From JACVRM01 sp963839815 (GTDB lineage Bacteria; Actinomycetota; Thermoleophilia; Gaiellales; Gaiellaceae): DNA of 64,000 bases. The position numbers and the translations under genes were made by a program. Position 1 is the first letter of the stretch, and every line of letters starts with the position of its first letter. This document shows, in pieces, positions 25,832 to 34,496 of this stretch. The stretch spans positions 496,001-560,000 of the forward strand of contig CAWIWF010000006.1 of assembly GCA_963839815.1 (NCBI GenBank), in the 5' to 3' direction. The notes under the pieces were generated by a model. The model was not told the origin of the DNA. It was given only the letters and a program-made list of their open reading frames with translations, and did not search any database.

Positions 25832-26737
25832 GTGCTAGCCGTGCCCGCTGTCGTGCGCAACAAGGCGCTCGCGGCGGGCGCCCGAGGCTGGCTCGAGGGT
25901 CTGCCCGCGCTCGTCGCCGCACTTGCGGACGAGTGGGGGTTGCGCGTCGGCGCGGCCTACCCGCATGCGACCGAGGCCTTCGTCGCGAGCGTCGTGCGCG
26001 CCGACGGAGCCCCGGCCGTGCTGAAGCTGCTCGTCCCGCGGGACGTTCACGTGACGGAGCACGAGGCCACGGTCCTGCGCCTCGCCGAGGGCCAGGGGTG
26101 CCCCCGACTCCTGCAGGCCGACCCGGGTCGCGGCGCGCTGTTGCTCGAGCGGCTGGGGCGCTCGCTTCACGACCTCGGGCTGCCGCTGCGACGCCGCCAT
26201 GAGGTGCTCTGCGACACCGCTGCCCTCATCTGGCGGCCGGCGCCGGGCTGCGGGCTCCCCACGGGTGCCGAGAAGGGTGCCTGGCTCGCCTCGTTCATCG
26301 CCGAGCGCTGGGAGGCGCTCGACCGCCCCTGCTCCCGGCGCGCCGTCGAGCACGCGCTCGACTGCGCCGCTCGGCGGGTGGCCGCTCATGACGACGAGCG
26401 CGCCGTGCTCGTCCACGGCGACGTCCACCAGTGGAACGCGCTCCAGGCAGGCGACGGATTCAAGCTCGTCGACCCGGACGGCCTGCTGGCCGAGCCCGAG
26501 TACGACCTCGGCATCGTCATGCGCGAGGATCCGCTGGAGTTGCTCCGGGACGACCCGCGCGAGCGCGCTCGCCGGCTCGCGGCACTGTCCGGCCTGGACG
26601 AGAGAGCGATCTGGGAGTGGGGTGTGGTCGAGCGCGTCTCAACCGGTCTCCTCGGCACGCAGATCGGGCTGCAGCCAGTCGCCCGCCAGATGCTCGCGGC
26701 CGCCGACCGAATCGCGGCGGACGACCGCCGATCCTGA
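25832..26737 (+). CDS. APH(6)/hydroxyurea-kinase-like phosphotransferase
   Basis: 301 residues. The kinase-like fold is shown by VLKLLVPRDVHVTEHEATVL (ATP-binding Lys and Glu), VLVHGDVHQWNAL (catalytic HGDxHxxN) and KLVDPDGLLAEPEYDLGIVM (DxD metal site). The order and the phrase after DPDG match the aminoglycoside/hydroxyurea kinase family that includes streptomycin 6-phosphotransferases. Chromosomal relatives are common in soil Actinomycetota and most have no proven resistance role, so the substrate is left open. It is preceded by its own -10 box. Confidence 0.82.
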   Translation: MLAVPAVVRNKALAAGARGWLEGLPALVAALADEWGLRVGAAYPHATEAFVASVVRADGAPAVLKLLVPRDVHVTEHEATVLRLAEGQGCPRLLQADPGRGALLLERLGRSLHDLGLPLRRRHEVLCDTAALIWRPAPGCGLPTGAEKGAWLASFIAERWEALDRPCSRRAVEHALDCAARRVAAHDDERAVLVHGDVHQWNALQAGDGFKLVDPDGLLAEPEYDLGIVMREDPLELLRDDPRERARRLAALSGLDERAIWEWGVVERVSTGLLGTQIGLQPVARQMLAAADRIAADDRRS

Positions 26738-26838
26738 GTGGTGCGCGCGAGTACCCGCGGGCGAACGCGGGCCTGCCGCTGGCGCAGACGATGTGGCCCC
26801 GCTGAGGCCCGGAACGACCTGCCGCCTTGCGCAGGAGA

Positions 26839-26856
26839 TTTAGGCGCAGCTAAACT
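26839..26856 (+). promoter_or_regulatory. Operator palindrome overlapping the -10 box of the DtxR-family gene
   Basis: TTTAG (26839-26843), 6 bases, CTAAA (26850-26854) is a perfect inverted repeat. Its right arm lies inside the -10 box TAAACT (26851-26856), which is 6 bases before the GTG at 26863. DtxR/MntR regulators bind TTAG...CTAA-type dyads, so metal-dependent self-repression of the operon is likely. A weak -35 (TTGCGC) lies at 26827-26832. Confidence 0.65.
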
Positions 26857-26862
26857 CTGTCT

Positions 26863-27537
26863 GTGGCGCGACTAAGCGAAGCGGCGGAGGACTACCTCAA
26901 AGCGATCTGGACGCTCTCCGAGGGTGAGGCCGAGGGGAGCCGCCGCATCACCACCACGGCGCTCGCCGCCGAGCTGAGCGTCTCTGCGGCGTCCACCACC
27001 GCGATGCTGAAGAAGCTCGCGAAGCTGAGGCTCGTCGACCACGAGCCGTACCACGGCGTCTCGCTGACGCCCGCCGGGGAGCGGGTCGCGCTCGAGGTCG
27101 TTCGCCACCATCGGCTCGTCGAGCGCTTCCTCGTCGAGGCGCTCGGGGTGCCCTGGGACGAGGTGCACGCCGAGGCGGAGCGCTGGGAGCACGTGCTCTC
27201 CGAGGAGCTCGAGCAGCGGATGGACGAGGCGCTCGGCTTCCCCACCACCGACCCGCATGGCTCGCCCATCCCCGGCCGCGACGGCGCGATGACTCGGCCG
27301 CCCCGGCTTTCACTGGCTGATCTCGAGCCGGGGCGGACAGCAACCATCGTCGAGGTCTCAGACCGCGATCCGGGGCTTTTGCGATACGTCGCCGAGCTCG
27401 GACTCGTCGTCGGGACGACGCTGACCCTCGTGGCGGCGGAGCCGTTCGGCGGTCCCCTCCGGCTGACCGTGGGCGAGGCTGAGCATGCGGTCGGACGCGA
27501 GCTCGCCGCCGACCTGTTGGTCGCGGAAGGGAGCTGA
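26863..27537 (+). CDS. Metal-dependent regulator of the DtxR/MntR/IdeR family
   Basis: 224 residues. N-terminal winged helix (LSEAAEDYLKAIWTLSEGE, then TALAAELSVSAASTTAMLKKLAKLRLVDHEPYHGVSLT). The dimer and metal-binding domain follows with HHRLVERFLVEALGVPWDEVHAEAERWEHVLS, whose His, Glu and Asp residues are the metal ligands. A C-terminal SH3-like FeoA domain covers about residues 148-222 (GRTATIVEVSDRDPGLLRYVAELGL). Three domains is the IdeR/DtxR layout. It heads an operon of metal genes and probably controls it in response to Mn, Fe or Zn. The GTG start fits the -10 box 6 bases upstream. Confidence 0.9.
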   Translation: MARLSEAAEDYLKAIWTLSEGEAEGSRRITTTALAAELSVSAASTTAMLKKLAKLRLVDHEPYHGVSLTPAGERVALEVVRHHRLVERFLVEALGVPWDEVHAEAERWEHVLSEELEQRMDEALGFPTTDPHGSPIPGRDGAMTRPPRLSLADLEPGRTATIVEVSDRDPGLLRYVAELGLVVGTTLTLVAAEPFGGPLRLTVGEAEHAVGRELAADLLVAEGS

Positions 27538-27538
27538 C

Positions 27539-28549
27539 GTGGCAAGGAAGATCACCCGGCGCGGTCTGGTGGTGGCAGCCGCTCCGCTGGTCGCAGCGGG
27601 GCCCCTGGCGCGGATCGCGTTCGCGGATGGTCAAGAGGAGCATCAGCACGCGGCGCCCCGAGCGACCCACGACCATGCCCGCGCCGGCCATGCCGCCATG
27701 ATCGGCGAGTCGGTTCCCGCCGTCGGCGGCCCACGCGATCTCGACGCGCTGCTCAGCCCGCCCGCGGCCCGGCCGCACCAGCCGGGCCGTGTGCGCGAGT
27801 ACGAGCTCGTCGCCACCGACCGCGACGTCGAGATCGCGCCGGGGATCTCATTCCCGGCCTGGACCTACAACGGCACCGTCCCCGGGCCCGTCATCCGGGC
27901 GACCGAGGACGACCTGCTACGGGTGAGCTTCCGGAACGCCGGCTCGCACCCGCACACGATCCACTTCCACGGCATTCACCCGGCCAACATGGACGGCGTC
28001 TTCGAGATCGTCGAGCCGGGCAAGTCATTCACCTACGAGTTTCCGGCCCGGCCGTACGGAATGCACCTCTACCACTGCCACGCCACGCCACTCAAGAAGC
28101 ACATCCACAAGGGCCTCTACGGCGCCTTCATCATCGACCCGCCGAAGCCGCGCAAACCCGCGCAGGAGCTCGTGATGGTGATGAACGGCTTCGACACCGA
28201 CGGCGACGGCGGCAACAACTTCTACACCGTCAACGGGCGGAGCTTCTACTACGCGAAGTATCCGATCACCGTGAGCCGCTCCCGGACGGTTCGGATCTAC
28301 CTGGCCAACCTGACCGAGTTCGACCTCATCAACTCGTTCCACCTGCACGGCGACTTCTTCCGCTACTACCCGACCGGCCGGCCCGAGACGGAGCTCTACA
28401 CGGACACGATCGTGCAGTGCCAGGGCGAGCGCGGGATCATCGAGATCGACTTCGCCAACACCGGCCTGTTCATGTTCCACGCGCACCAGTCCGAGTTCGC
28501 GGAGCTGGGCTGGATGGGCTACTTCAACGTCGTCGACGGGGACGTGTGA
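27539..28549 (+). CDS. Two-domain multicopper oxidase, Tat-exported
   Basis: 336 residues. RKITRRGLVVAAAPLVAAG is a twin-arginine signal. A His-rich stretch follows (EEHQHAAP, HDHARAGHAAM). Copper ligands appear in HTIHFHGIHPANMDG, GMHLYHCHATPLKKHI, SFHLHGDFF and the C-terminal MFHAHQSEFAELGWM. The Cys-x-His of HCH suggests a T1 site in domain 1. The size fits two-domain laccase/nitrite-reductase-like oxidases. GGAAGGGAG before the GTG is a good ribosome-binding site. The placement between a DtxR-type regulator and metal transporters suggests oxidation of a metal ion, such as Mn(II), Cu(I) or Fe(II), outside the membrane; which one is unknown. Confidence 0.9.
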   Translation: MARKITRRGLVVAAAPLVAAGPLARIAFADGQEEHQHAAPRATHDHARAGHAAMIGESVPAVGGPRDLDALLSPPAARPHQPGRVREYELVATDRDVEIAPGISFPAWTYNGTVPGPVIRATEDDLLRVSFRNAGSHPHTIHFHGIHPANMDGVFEIVEPGKSFTYEFPARPYGMHLYHCHATPLKKHIHKGLYGAFIIDPPKPRKPAQELVMVMNGFDTDGDGGNNFYTVNGRSFYYAKYPITVSRSRTVRIYLANLTEFDLINSFHLHGDFFRYYPTGRPETELYTDTIVQCQGERGIIEIDFANTGLFMFHAHQSEFAELGWMGYFNVVDGDV

Positions 28550-29748
28550 TGACCACTGGAGCCGTCGCTGCCCCTCAGGGGTCGGCCCGCTGGCGGGTCT
28601 GGGCGATCGTGCCGATCGTGCTGCTGGTCGGCGTGGTGGCGGCGTTCGCTGCGACCGGCGACTCGATCACGTCGCTGCTCGGCTCGAACCCGCCTCAGGC
28701 CGACGAGTTCGACATCCGCAGGGTCGAGTTCGAGCGCGGGGAGATCCGCATCCGGGTCACGAACCCGCAGCGCGACGACCTGAGCATCGCCTCGGTCACC
28801 GTCGACGACGCCATCGTCCCGTTCAGTGTCGACGGGCCGCGCACGCTCGGACGCCTGCGCTCGAGCACGATCGTCGTTCCCTACGACTGGGTCGACGAGG
28901 AGCCCATCGCGGTCGGCGTCACGAGCTCGACCGGGATCGAGACGGTCGAGGAGGTGGCCGCAGCCGTCGAGACGCCGCAGCCCACCGCGAGCGCGTTCCT
29001 CGGCTACACGGTGATCGGCGTGCTGGTCGGCATCGTGCCGGTCGCCCTCGGCCTGCTCTGGCTGCCGTCACTTCGGCGGGCGGCGCCGGAATGGCTCGCC
29101 GCCTTCATGGCGCTGACGGCGGGCCTGCTCTCCTTCCTCGCGCTCGATGCGCTCACCGAGGCCTTCGAGCTCCAGGCCGCGCTGCCCGAGGCGCTCGGCG
29201 GAGCCGGGCTCGTCCTGCTCGGCGTCGCGCTCAGCTACCTGACGCTCGCCTTCATCTCGCACCGCTCCGCCTCCGCCCGTGAAGCGGGCGAGCTCACCGG
29301 GCTCTCGCTCGCGCTGCTCGTGGCGGTGGGCATCGGGCTGCACAACTTTGGCGAGGGTCTCGCGATCGGGACGTCCTTCTCGCTCGGCGAGCTGGCGCTC
29401 GGCACCTTCCTGATCGTGGGGTTCATGATCCACAACGTCACCGAGGGGCTCGGGATCGCGGCTCCCGCTGCCGAAGGTGTCTCGCCTCGCGCACGCTTTC
29501 TGGTCGCTCTCGTGCTCATCGCCGGCGCGCCAACGATCGCCGGGGGCTGGCTCGGCGGCTTCGTCACGAGCGACTGGCTCGGGGTGGTGTTCTTCGCAGC
29601 CGCGGCGGGGGCGGCGCTCGAGGTCGTCGTCGAAGTGCTGCGCTTCGTGGCCCGGCGCGCCCCTGGCGGCCTCGCCTCCGGCCACGTCGTCGGCGGCTTT
29701 CTCGCGGGCGTCGCCGTCATGTACGCCACGAGCCTGATCGCCGCCTGA
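28549..29748 (+). CDS. ZIP-family metal transporter with an extracytoplasmic N-terminal domain
   Basis: 399 residues. After an N-terminal membrane anchor (WAIVPIVLLVGVVAAFAA) comes an approximately 110-residue beta-rich segment outside the membrane (FDIRRVEFERGEIRIRVTNP, later STIVVPYDWVDEEPIAVGV). The C-terminal part has about eight helices. GIGLHNFGEGLAIG (residue about 262) and GFMIHNVTEGLGIA (about 292) are the paired ZIP metal-site motifs. ZIP proteins move Zn, Mn or Fe into the cytoplasm. The ATG overlaps the multicopper-oxidase stop. The extra domain, fused in the same operon as the oxidase, could accept or dock metal from it; that is inference. Confidence 0.87.
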   Translation: MTTGAVAAPQGSARWRVWAIVPIVLLVGVVAAFAATGDSITSLLGSNPPQADEFDIRRVEFERGEIRIRVTNPQRDDLSIASVTVDDAIVPFSVDGPRTLGRLRSSTIVVPYDWVDEEPIAVGVTSSTGIETVEEVAAAVETPQPTASAFLGYTVIGVLVGIVPVALGLLWLPSLRRAAPEWLAAFMALTAGLLSFLALDALTEAFELQAALPEALGGAGLVLLGVALSYLTLAFISHRSASAREAGELTGLSLALLVAVGIGLHNFGEGLAIGTSFSLGELALGTFLIVGFMIHNVTEGLGIAAPAAEGVSPRARFLVALVLIAGAPTIAGGWLGGFVTSDWLGVVFFAAAAGAALEVVVEVLRFVARRAPGGLASGHVVGGFLAGVAVMYATSLIAA

Positions 29749-30769
29749 GTGAGAGTGCTTTCGTTCCGCCACGGCGAGCGCCGCCCTGCTCCCGCGACCG
29801 AGTTCCACGGATGGCGCAACTGCTCGTGGCCGGTGCTGGTCGCGCTGGTCCTGGCAGTCGTCGCCGCGGGCTGCGGCCGCGTCGAGGAGGCCGAGGTCGA
29901 CCCCGAGATCGGCAACCGCGTCATACGCGTCGTCGCCAGCACCGGCATGGTCGCGGACGCGGTCGCCACCGTCGGCGGCGACCGGGTCGACGTCGAGGGC
30001 CTGATGGGCCCGGGAGTCGACCCCCATCTCTACAAGGCGAGCGAGGGCGACGTCATCCGCATCGCCGAGGCCGACGTCGTCTTCTACAACGGCCTCCACC
30101 TGGAGGCGAAGCTCGCCGACGTCTTCGAGCGGATGGGCGAGCGGGCCCGCACGGTCGCGGTCGGCGAGGCGATTCCCGAGGACGAGCGCATCGCCTCGAC
30201 GGCTTTCGGCGCCTCCTACGACCCGCATGTCTGGTTCGACGTCGGCACGTGGATGCACGCAGTGCGCGAGGTCGAGCGCGGACTCGCGGAGCTCGACCCC
30301 GGCCACGCCGGCGAGTACCGGCGCAACGCTGCCGCCTACCTCGCCGAGCTCGAGCAGCTCGACGACTACGTCGGCGAGGAGGCGCGGGAGGTGCCGGCCC
30401 GGCAGCGCGTGATCGTCACCGCGCACGACGCCTTCAACTACTTCGGCCGCGCCTACGGCTTCGACGTGCGCGGCCTGCCAGGGGATCAGCACCGCCACCG
30501 AGGCGGGCACGCGCGACGTGCAGGAGCTGGCCGAGTTCATCGTCGAGCGGCGCATCCCGGCGATCTTCGTCGAGTCCTCGGTCTCGCCCCGGATGATCCA
30601 GGCCGTCCAGGAGGCGGTTCGCTCGCGCGGCTTCGACGTCGTCGTCGGCGGCGAGCTCTTCTCCGATGCCCTCGGCGACGCCGGCACGCCCGAGGGCACC
30701 TACCTCGGCATGGTTCGCCACAACGTGGACACCATCGTCGCCGGCCTGACCGGGAGGTCCGATGTCTGA
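29749..30769 (+). pseudogene. Zn/Mn ABC transporter solute-binding lipoprotein, frameshifted
   Basis: Lipoprotein signal with lipobox VVAAGC. Metal-site histidines are seen in GPGVDPHLYKASEGD, in YDPHVWFDVGTW and near TAHDAFNYFGRAYGF, as in ZnuA/TroA-type proteins. After DVRGL the frame breaks at about 30478: CTGCCAGG carries one extra C compared with the expected CTGCAGG. The other frame continues with GISTATEAGTRDVQ and ends with VRHNVDTIVAGLTG at 30769. The rejoined protein has about 339 residues, normal for the family. The remainder shows no decay, so a sequencing error is quite possible. It overlaps the ATPase gene by eight bases. Confidence 0.85.
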
Positions 30770-31544
30770 GCACGCTGCCGTCGAGGTCACCGACCTCACC
30801 GTCGCCTACGGCGCCAGCCCCGTCCTCTGGGACATCGACCTGACGGTGCCGCCGGGCGCGCTGATGGCGATCGTCGGCCCGAACGGCGCCGGCAAGACGA
30901 CCCTGATCAAGGCCGTGCTGGGCCTCATCCGTCCCGTCGCGGGCCAGGTGCTCGTGCACGGGCGCCCCTACGCGGACCAGCGGCAGCTCGTTGCCTACGT
31001 GCCCCAGCGGCGCTCGGTCGACTGGGACTTCCCGACGAGCGTGCTCGACGTCGTGCTCATGGGCCGCTACGGCGCGCTCGGCTGGATCCGCCGGCCCCGC
31101 CGCGCCGACCGCGAGCGGGCGCTCGAGGCGATCGAGCAGGTGGGCATCACAGACCTCGCGAGCCGCCAGATCAGCCAGCTCTCGGGCGGCCAGCAGCAGC
31201 GGGTCTTCCTCGCCCGAGCGCTCGTCCAGGACGCCGCCGTCTACCTGATGGACGAGCCCTTCCAGGGCGTGGACGCGACCACCGAGCGCGCGATCGCGGC
31301 GCTGCTGCGGCGGCTGCGGGAGACGGGCAAGACGGTCGTCGTCGTCCACCACGACCTGCAGACCGTCGAGGACTACTTCGACTCGGTCACGCTGCTGAAC
31401 GTCCGCCGGATCGCGAGCGGGCCGGTGGGGGAGGTGTTCACGGAGCAGAACCTGCGGCTGACCTACGGCGGCCGCGTCGCCTTCCTGTCCGAGCGGCGGG
31501 CGGCGGCGCCGTTCGCGGCGGCTGCGGAGCCGAGCGAGGGCTGA
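30762..31544 (+). CDS. Metal ABC transporter ATP-binding protein (Zn/Mn/Fe type)
   Basis: 260 residues. Walker A GPNGAGKTT, Q-loop VPQRRSVDWDFPTSVLDVV, signature LSGGQQQR, Walker B VYLMDEPF and H-loop VVHHD are all present. VDWDFP after the Q-loop is typical of the Mn/Zn/Fe group. It energises uptake through the two permeases encoded next. Start and stop overlap both neighbours. Confidence 0.93.
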   Translation: MSEHAAVEVTDLTVAYGASPVLWDIDLTVPPGALMAIVGPNGAGKTTLIKAVLGLIRPVAGQVLVHGRPYADQRQLVAYVPQRRSVDWDFPTSVLDVVLMGRYGALGWIRRPRRADRERALEAIEQVGITDLASRQISQLSGGQQQRVFLARALVQDAAVYLMDEPFQGVDATTERAIAALLRRLRETGKTVVVVHHDLQTVEDYFDSVTLLNVRRIASGPVGEVFTEQNLRLTYGGRVAFLSERRAAAPFAAAAEPSEG

Positions 31545-32674
31545 TGGGCGTCCTGCGCGACCTCGTCCTCGATCACACGCTGCGCACGGTCGCGCTGGGC
31601 GCCGCCACGCTCGGGATCGTCAGCGGCGCGCTCGGCTCGTTCGCGGTGCTGCGCCGGCAGAGCCTGATCGGCGACGCCATGTCGCATGCGGCGCTGCCCG
31701 GCATCGCGCTCGCCTTCGTGCTCACGGGCAGCAAGGCCTCGCTCACGCTCGTCGCGGGCGCGGCGATCGCAGGCTGGCTGGGGACGCTGCTCGTGATGGC
31801 GGCAGTCCGCACCACGCGCGTGAAGTACGACAGCGCGCTCGGCATCGTCCTGTCCGTCTTCTTCGGCCTCGGGCTGCTGCTGCTGACCCTGATCCAGAAG
31901 CGCCCCGACGCGAGCCAGGCGGGCCTCGACCGCTTCCTGTTCGGCCAGGCGGCCTCGCTGCTCGAGCGCGACGTGGTGACGATGGCCGTGCTGAGCGCAC
32001 TCGCGCTGGTGCTCACGGCGCTGCTCTGGAAAGAGCTGAAGCTGCTCGCCTTCGACCCCGAGTTCGGCGAGAGCATGGGCTTCCGGATGCGGCGCGTCGA
32101 CATTGCGCTCACCGGCCTGCTCGTGATCGCGATCGTGGTCGGGCTGCAGACCGTGGGCGTCGTCCTGATGAGCGCGATGATCGTCGCGCCGGCCGCCGCC
32201 GCCCGCCAGTGGACCGACCGCCTCGGGGCGATGGTCGTGCTCGCCGCCGGCTTCGGCGCCGCCGCCGGTGTGAGCGGCGCCGTCGTCTCGAGCGAGGCGC
32301 AGCGCATGCCGACGGGGCCGACGATCGTGCTCTGCGCCGGCGTGATCGTGATCGTCTCGCTCTTCCTGGCGCCCCGGCGCGGCCTCACCTGGAACTGGCT
32401 GCGCCAGCGGCGCAACCGCGCCCGCCTACGGCTCGAGACCGTGCTCGGCGACCTCTACCGGCTGGCGGCGCAGCACGGCGGGGCCTCGCATCCGCACTCC
32501 GAGGCCGCCCTCGCCGCCACGATGGGCGTCGGCGGCAGCATTCGCCCGAGCCTCGAGCAGCTCGCCGCGCGCGGCTGGGCGCAGCGCGTGGGCACCGACG
32601 GCTGGACGCTCACCGATGCCGGCCGGGCCGCAGCCGAGCGGCGCGCGGGCGCCGTCGCGGAGGACGTCGCGTGA
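31544..32674 (+). CDS. Metal ABC transporter permease with a winged-helix-like C-terminal tail
   Basis: 376 residues. Residues 1-285 are the ABC-3 permease: about eight helices with GDAMSHAALPGIALAF and FDPEFGESMGFRM, both family motifs. After RRGLTWNW an extra cytoplasmic tail of about 85 residues follows: LGDLYRLAAQHGG, SEAALAATMGVGGSIRPSLEQLAARGWAQRV, GWTLTDAGRAAAERR. This has the helix-turn-helix plus LTDAGR wing pattern of winged-helix DNA-binding domains. The Chlamydia permease-repressor fusion YtgCR is a known parallel. Whether the tail binds DNA here is unknown. Confidence 0.88.
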   Translation: MGVLRDLVLDHTLRTVALGAATLGIVSGALGSFAVLRRQSLIGDAMSHAALPGIALAFVLTGSKASLTLVAGAAIAGWLGTLLVMAAVRTTRVKYDSALGIVLSVFFGLGLLLLTLIQKRPDASQAGLDRFLFGQAASLLERDVVTMAVLSALALVLTALLWKELKLLAFDPEFGESMGFRMRRVDIALTGLLVIAIVVGLQTVGVVLMSAMIVAPAAAARQWTDRLGAMVVLAAGFGAAAGVSGAVVSSEAQRMPTGPTIVLCAGVIVIVSLFLAPRRGLTWNWLRQRRNRARLRLETVLGDLYRLAAQHGGASHPHSEAALAATMGVGGSIRPSLEQLAARGWAQRVGTDGWTLTDAGRAAAERRAGAVAEDVA

Positions 32675-33780
32675 CGGCCCCACAACTGGAGATCCAGGCG
32701 ATCGCCGTCGTGGTCGCGGCCGCGTGCGCGCTGCCCGGCGTCTTCCTGGTGCTCCGGCGGATGGCGCTCATCTCCGACGCGATCAGCCACGCCATCCTGC
32801 CGGGCATCGTCCTCGCCTTCTTCCTGGTCGAGGACCTGTCCTCGCCGCTGCTCGTCGTCGGCGCCGCCGGCACCGGGCTGCTGACGGTGGTGCTGGTCGA
32901 GCTGCTGAAGCGCACCGGGCTCGTGCGCGAGGACGCGGCCATCGGCCTCGTCTTCCCCGTGCTCTTTAGCGCCGGCGTCGTGCTGATCTCCCGCTTCGCC
33001 GACGACGTCCACCTCGACGTGGACGTGGTGCTGCTCGGCGAGCTCGCGTTCGCGCCGTTCGACCGGGTCGTGGTCGGCGGCTGGGATCTCGGGCCGACAT
33101 CGCTCTGGCTGATGAGCTCGATCCTCGTCCTGAACGCGGTCTTCATCGCCGCCTTCTACAAGGAGCTGAAGCTCGCGACCTTCGACGCGGCACTGGCGGC
33201 GGCGCTCGGGCTGTCCCCGGCGCTCGTCCACTACGCGCTGATGGCGCTCGTGTCGGTGACCGCCGTCGGCGCCTTCGACGCCGTGGGCTCGATCCTGGTG
33301 GTCGCGCTGATGATCGCGCCGCCGGCTGCCGCCTACCTGCTCACCGACCGGCTGTCCGTGATGCTCGGGCTCTCGGTCGCGATCGGGTCCGGGAGCGCGA
33401 TCGCCGGCTACTGGCTCGCGCACTGGCTTGACGTGTCGATCGCCGGGGCGATGGCGGCCATGGTCGGCGCTGCGTTCGGGCTGGCCTGGCTCGCCGCGCC
33501 CGAGCGGGGCCTGGTCTCGCTGGCGAGACGGCGCGCGAGCCAGCGCTGGGAGTTCGCCCAGGGGGCCCTCGCGATCCACCTGATGCAGCACGAGGGGAGC
33601 CCCGAGGCGGCCGAGGAGAGCCGGCTCGAGCACCTCAACCGGCACCTCCGCTGGGAGCCCGACTTCGCCGAGCGAGTCGTCCGCGGTGCCCAGCGGCGGG
33701 GGCTCGTCGACCGGGTCAACGGGTCGCTGGCCCTCACCGACCGCGGTCGCGCCGTGGCGCGCGAGCTCGTCGTCCGTTAG
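32671..33780 (+). CDS. Second metal ABC transporter permease with a winged-helix-like tail
   Basis: 369 residues, GTG overlapping the previous stop by four bases. The permease core has ISDAISHAILPGIVLAFFLV and KELKLATFDAALAAALGLSP, matching TroD-type ABC-3 permeases. After about residue 280 a tail begins (QRWEFAQGALAIHLMQHEGS) and ends in FAERVVRGAQRRGLVDRVNGSLALTDRGRAVAREL, a winged-helix-like pattern similar to that of its partner. The two permeases should form the membrane channel of the metal importer. Confidence 0.88.
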   Translation: MTAPQLEIQAIAVVVAAACALPGVFLVLRRMALISDAISHAILPGIVLAFFLVEDLSSPLLVVGAAGTGLLTVVLVELLKRTGLVREDAAIGLVFPVLFSAGVVLISRFADDVHLDVDVVLLGELAFAPFDRVVVGGWDLGPTSLWLMSSILVLNAVFIAAFYKELKLATFDAALAAALGLSPALVHYALMALVSVTAVGAFDAVGSILVVALMIAPPAAAYLLTDRLSVMLGLSVAIGSGSAIAGYWLAHWLDVSIAGAMAAMVGAAFGLAWLAAPERGLVSLARRRASQRWEFAQGALAIHLMQHEGSPEAAEESRLEHLNRHLRWEPDFAERVVRGAQRRGLVDRVNGSLALTDRGRAVARELVVR

Positions 33781-34415
33781 GCCGCGAACGCGAAGATCCG
33801 CGGCAGCCGGGTCAGCAGCTCGCGGTCGCCCTCCGCGTCGAGCGCCTCGGCAGGCACGCCGCCCGCCAGGTAGCCGATCACCAGCTCGTCGTCCGCAGCC
33901 ACCGTCAGATCGGCGTCGTCGGCGGCGCCGGGCCGCACGTCGAGCGCGCCGTCAGCGAGGCGCAGCGTGAAGGGGCCGCCCGGCAGGCGCAGCTCCACAG
34001 TGGCGTCGAGCCCGTCGGTTTCCTGCCCGCGGAAGAAGGCGCGCAGCGCCACGGCGAGCCACTCGGAGCGGAGGGTGTGCTCGGGCTCACGCCTGCCAAG
34101 TGTCTCCGCGCCCCAGCGCCCGAGCGCCAGCAGCGCGGGCTCGAGGCGCCGGCCGTACTCGGTCAGCTCGTAGACGGTCGAGGCGGCGGGCGGGGGCAGC
34201 TCGCGCCGGCGGACGACGCCGTGTCGCTCCAGCTGGCGGAGTCGCGTCGTGAGCACGTTCGTCCCGATGCCGGGGAGACCGTCGCGTAGGTCGGTGAAGC
34301 GCTTCGGGGTCAGCACCAGCTCGCGCACGACGAGCAGCGCCCACCGCTCCCCGACGAGATCGAGCGCGCGGGCGACGCCGCAGTACTGGCCGTAGGAACG
34401 ATCGACGTCGTGCAC
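33777..34415 (-). CDS. HxlR-family transcriptional regulator with C-terminal SCP2-like domain
   Basis: 212 residues. YGQYCGVARALDLVGERWALLVVRELVLTPKRF is the HxlR opening with the conserved Cys, and GTNVLTTRLRQLERHGVVRR the recognition helix. Residues about 130-210 resemble a sterol-carrier-like domain (VELRLPGGPFTLRLADG, DLTVAADDELVIGYLAG). I chose the GTG at 34415; the frame is open to 34547 but that region is the AT-rich divergent promoter. Its stop overlaps the end of the permease gene. It probably regulates the divergent VOC gene. Confidence 0.87.
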   Translation of the reverse strand: MHDVDRSYGQYCGVARALDLVGERWALLVVRELVLTPKRFTDLRDGLPGIGTNVLTTRLRQLERHGVVRRRELPPPAASTVYELTEYGRRLEPALLALGRWGAETLGRREPEHTLRSEWLAVALRAFFRGQETDGLDATVELRLPGGPFTLRLADGALDVRPGAADDADLTVAADDELVIGYLAGGVPAEALDAEGDRELLTRLPRIFAFAA

Positions 34416-34496
34416 TTCTAGAAAGAAACTCCTCGGTTGCTTTGAAGAATCATGGCAGATAGGGTGGCCGGCGTCAGTGATCTTCGAGGAGGTGCG

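Noticed and set aside
25832..26737. Aminoglycoside resistance gene
   Set aside because: The fold and motifs fit APH(6)-like kinases, but there is no mobile context and chromosomal members usually have unknown substrates.
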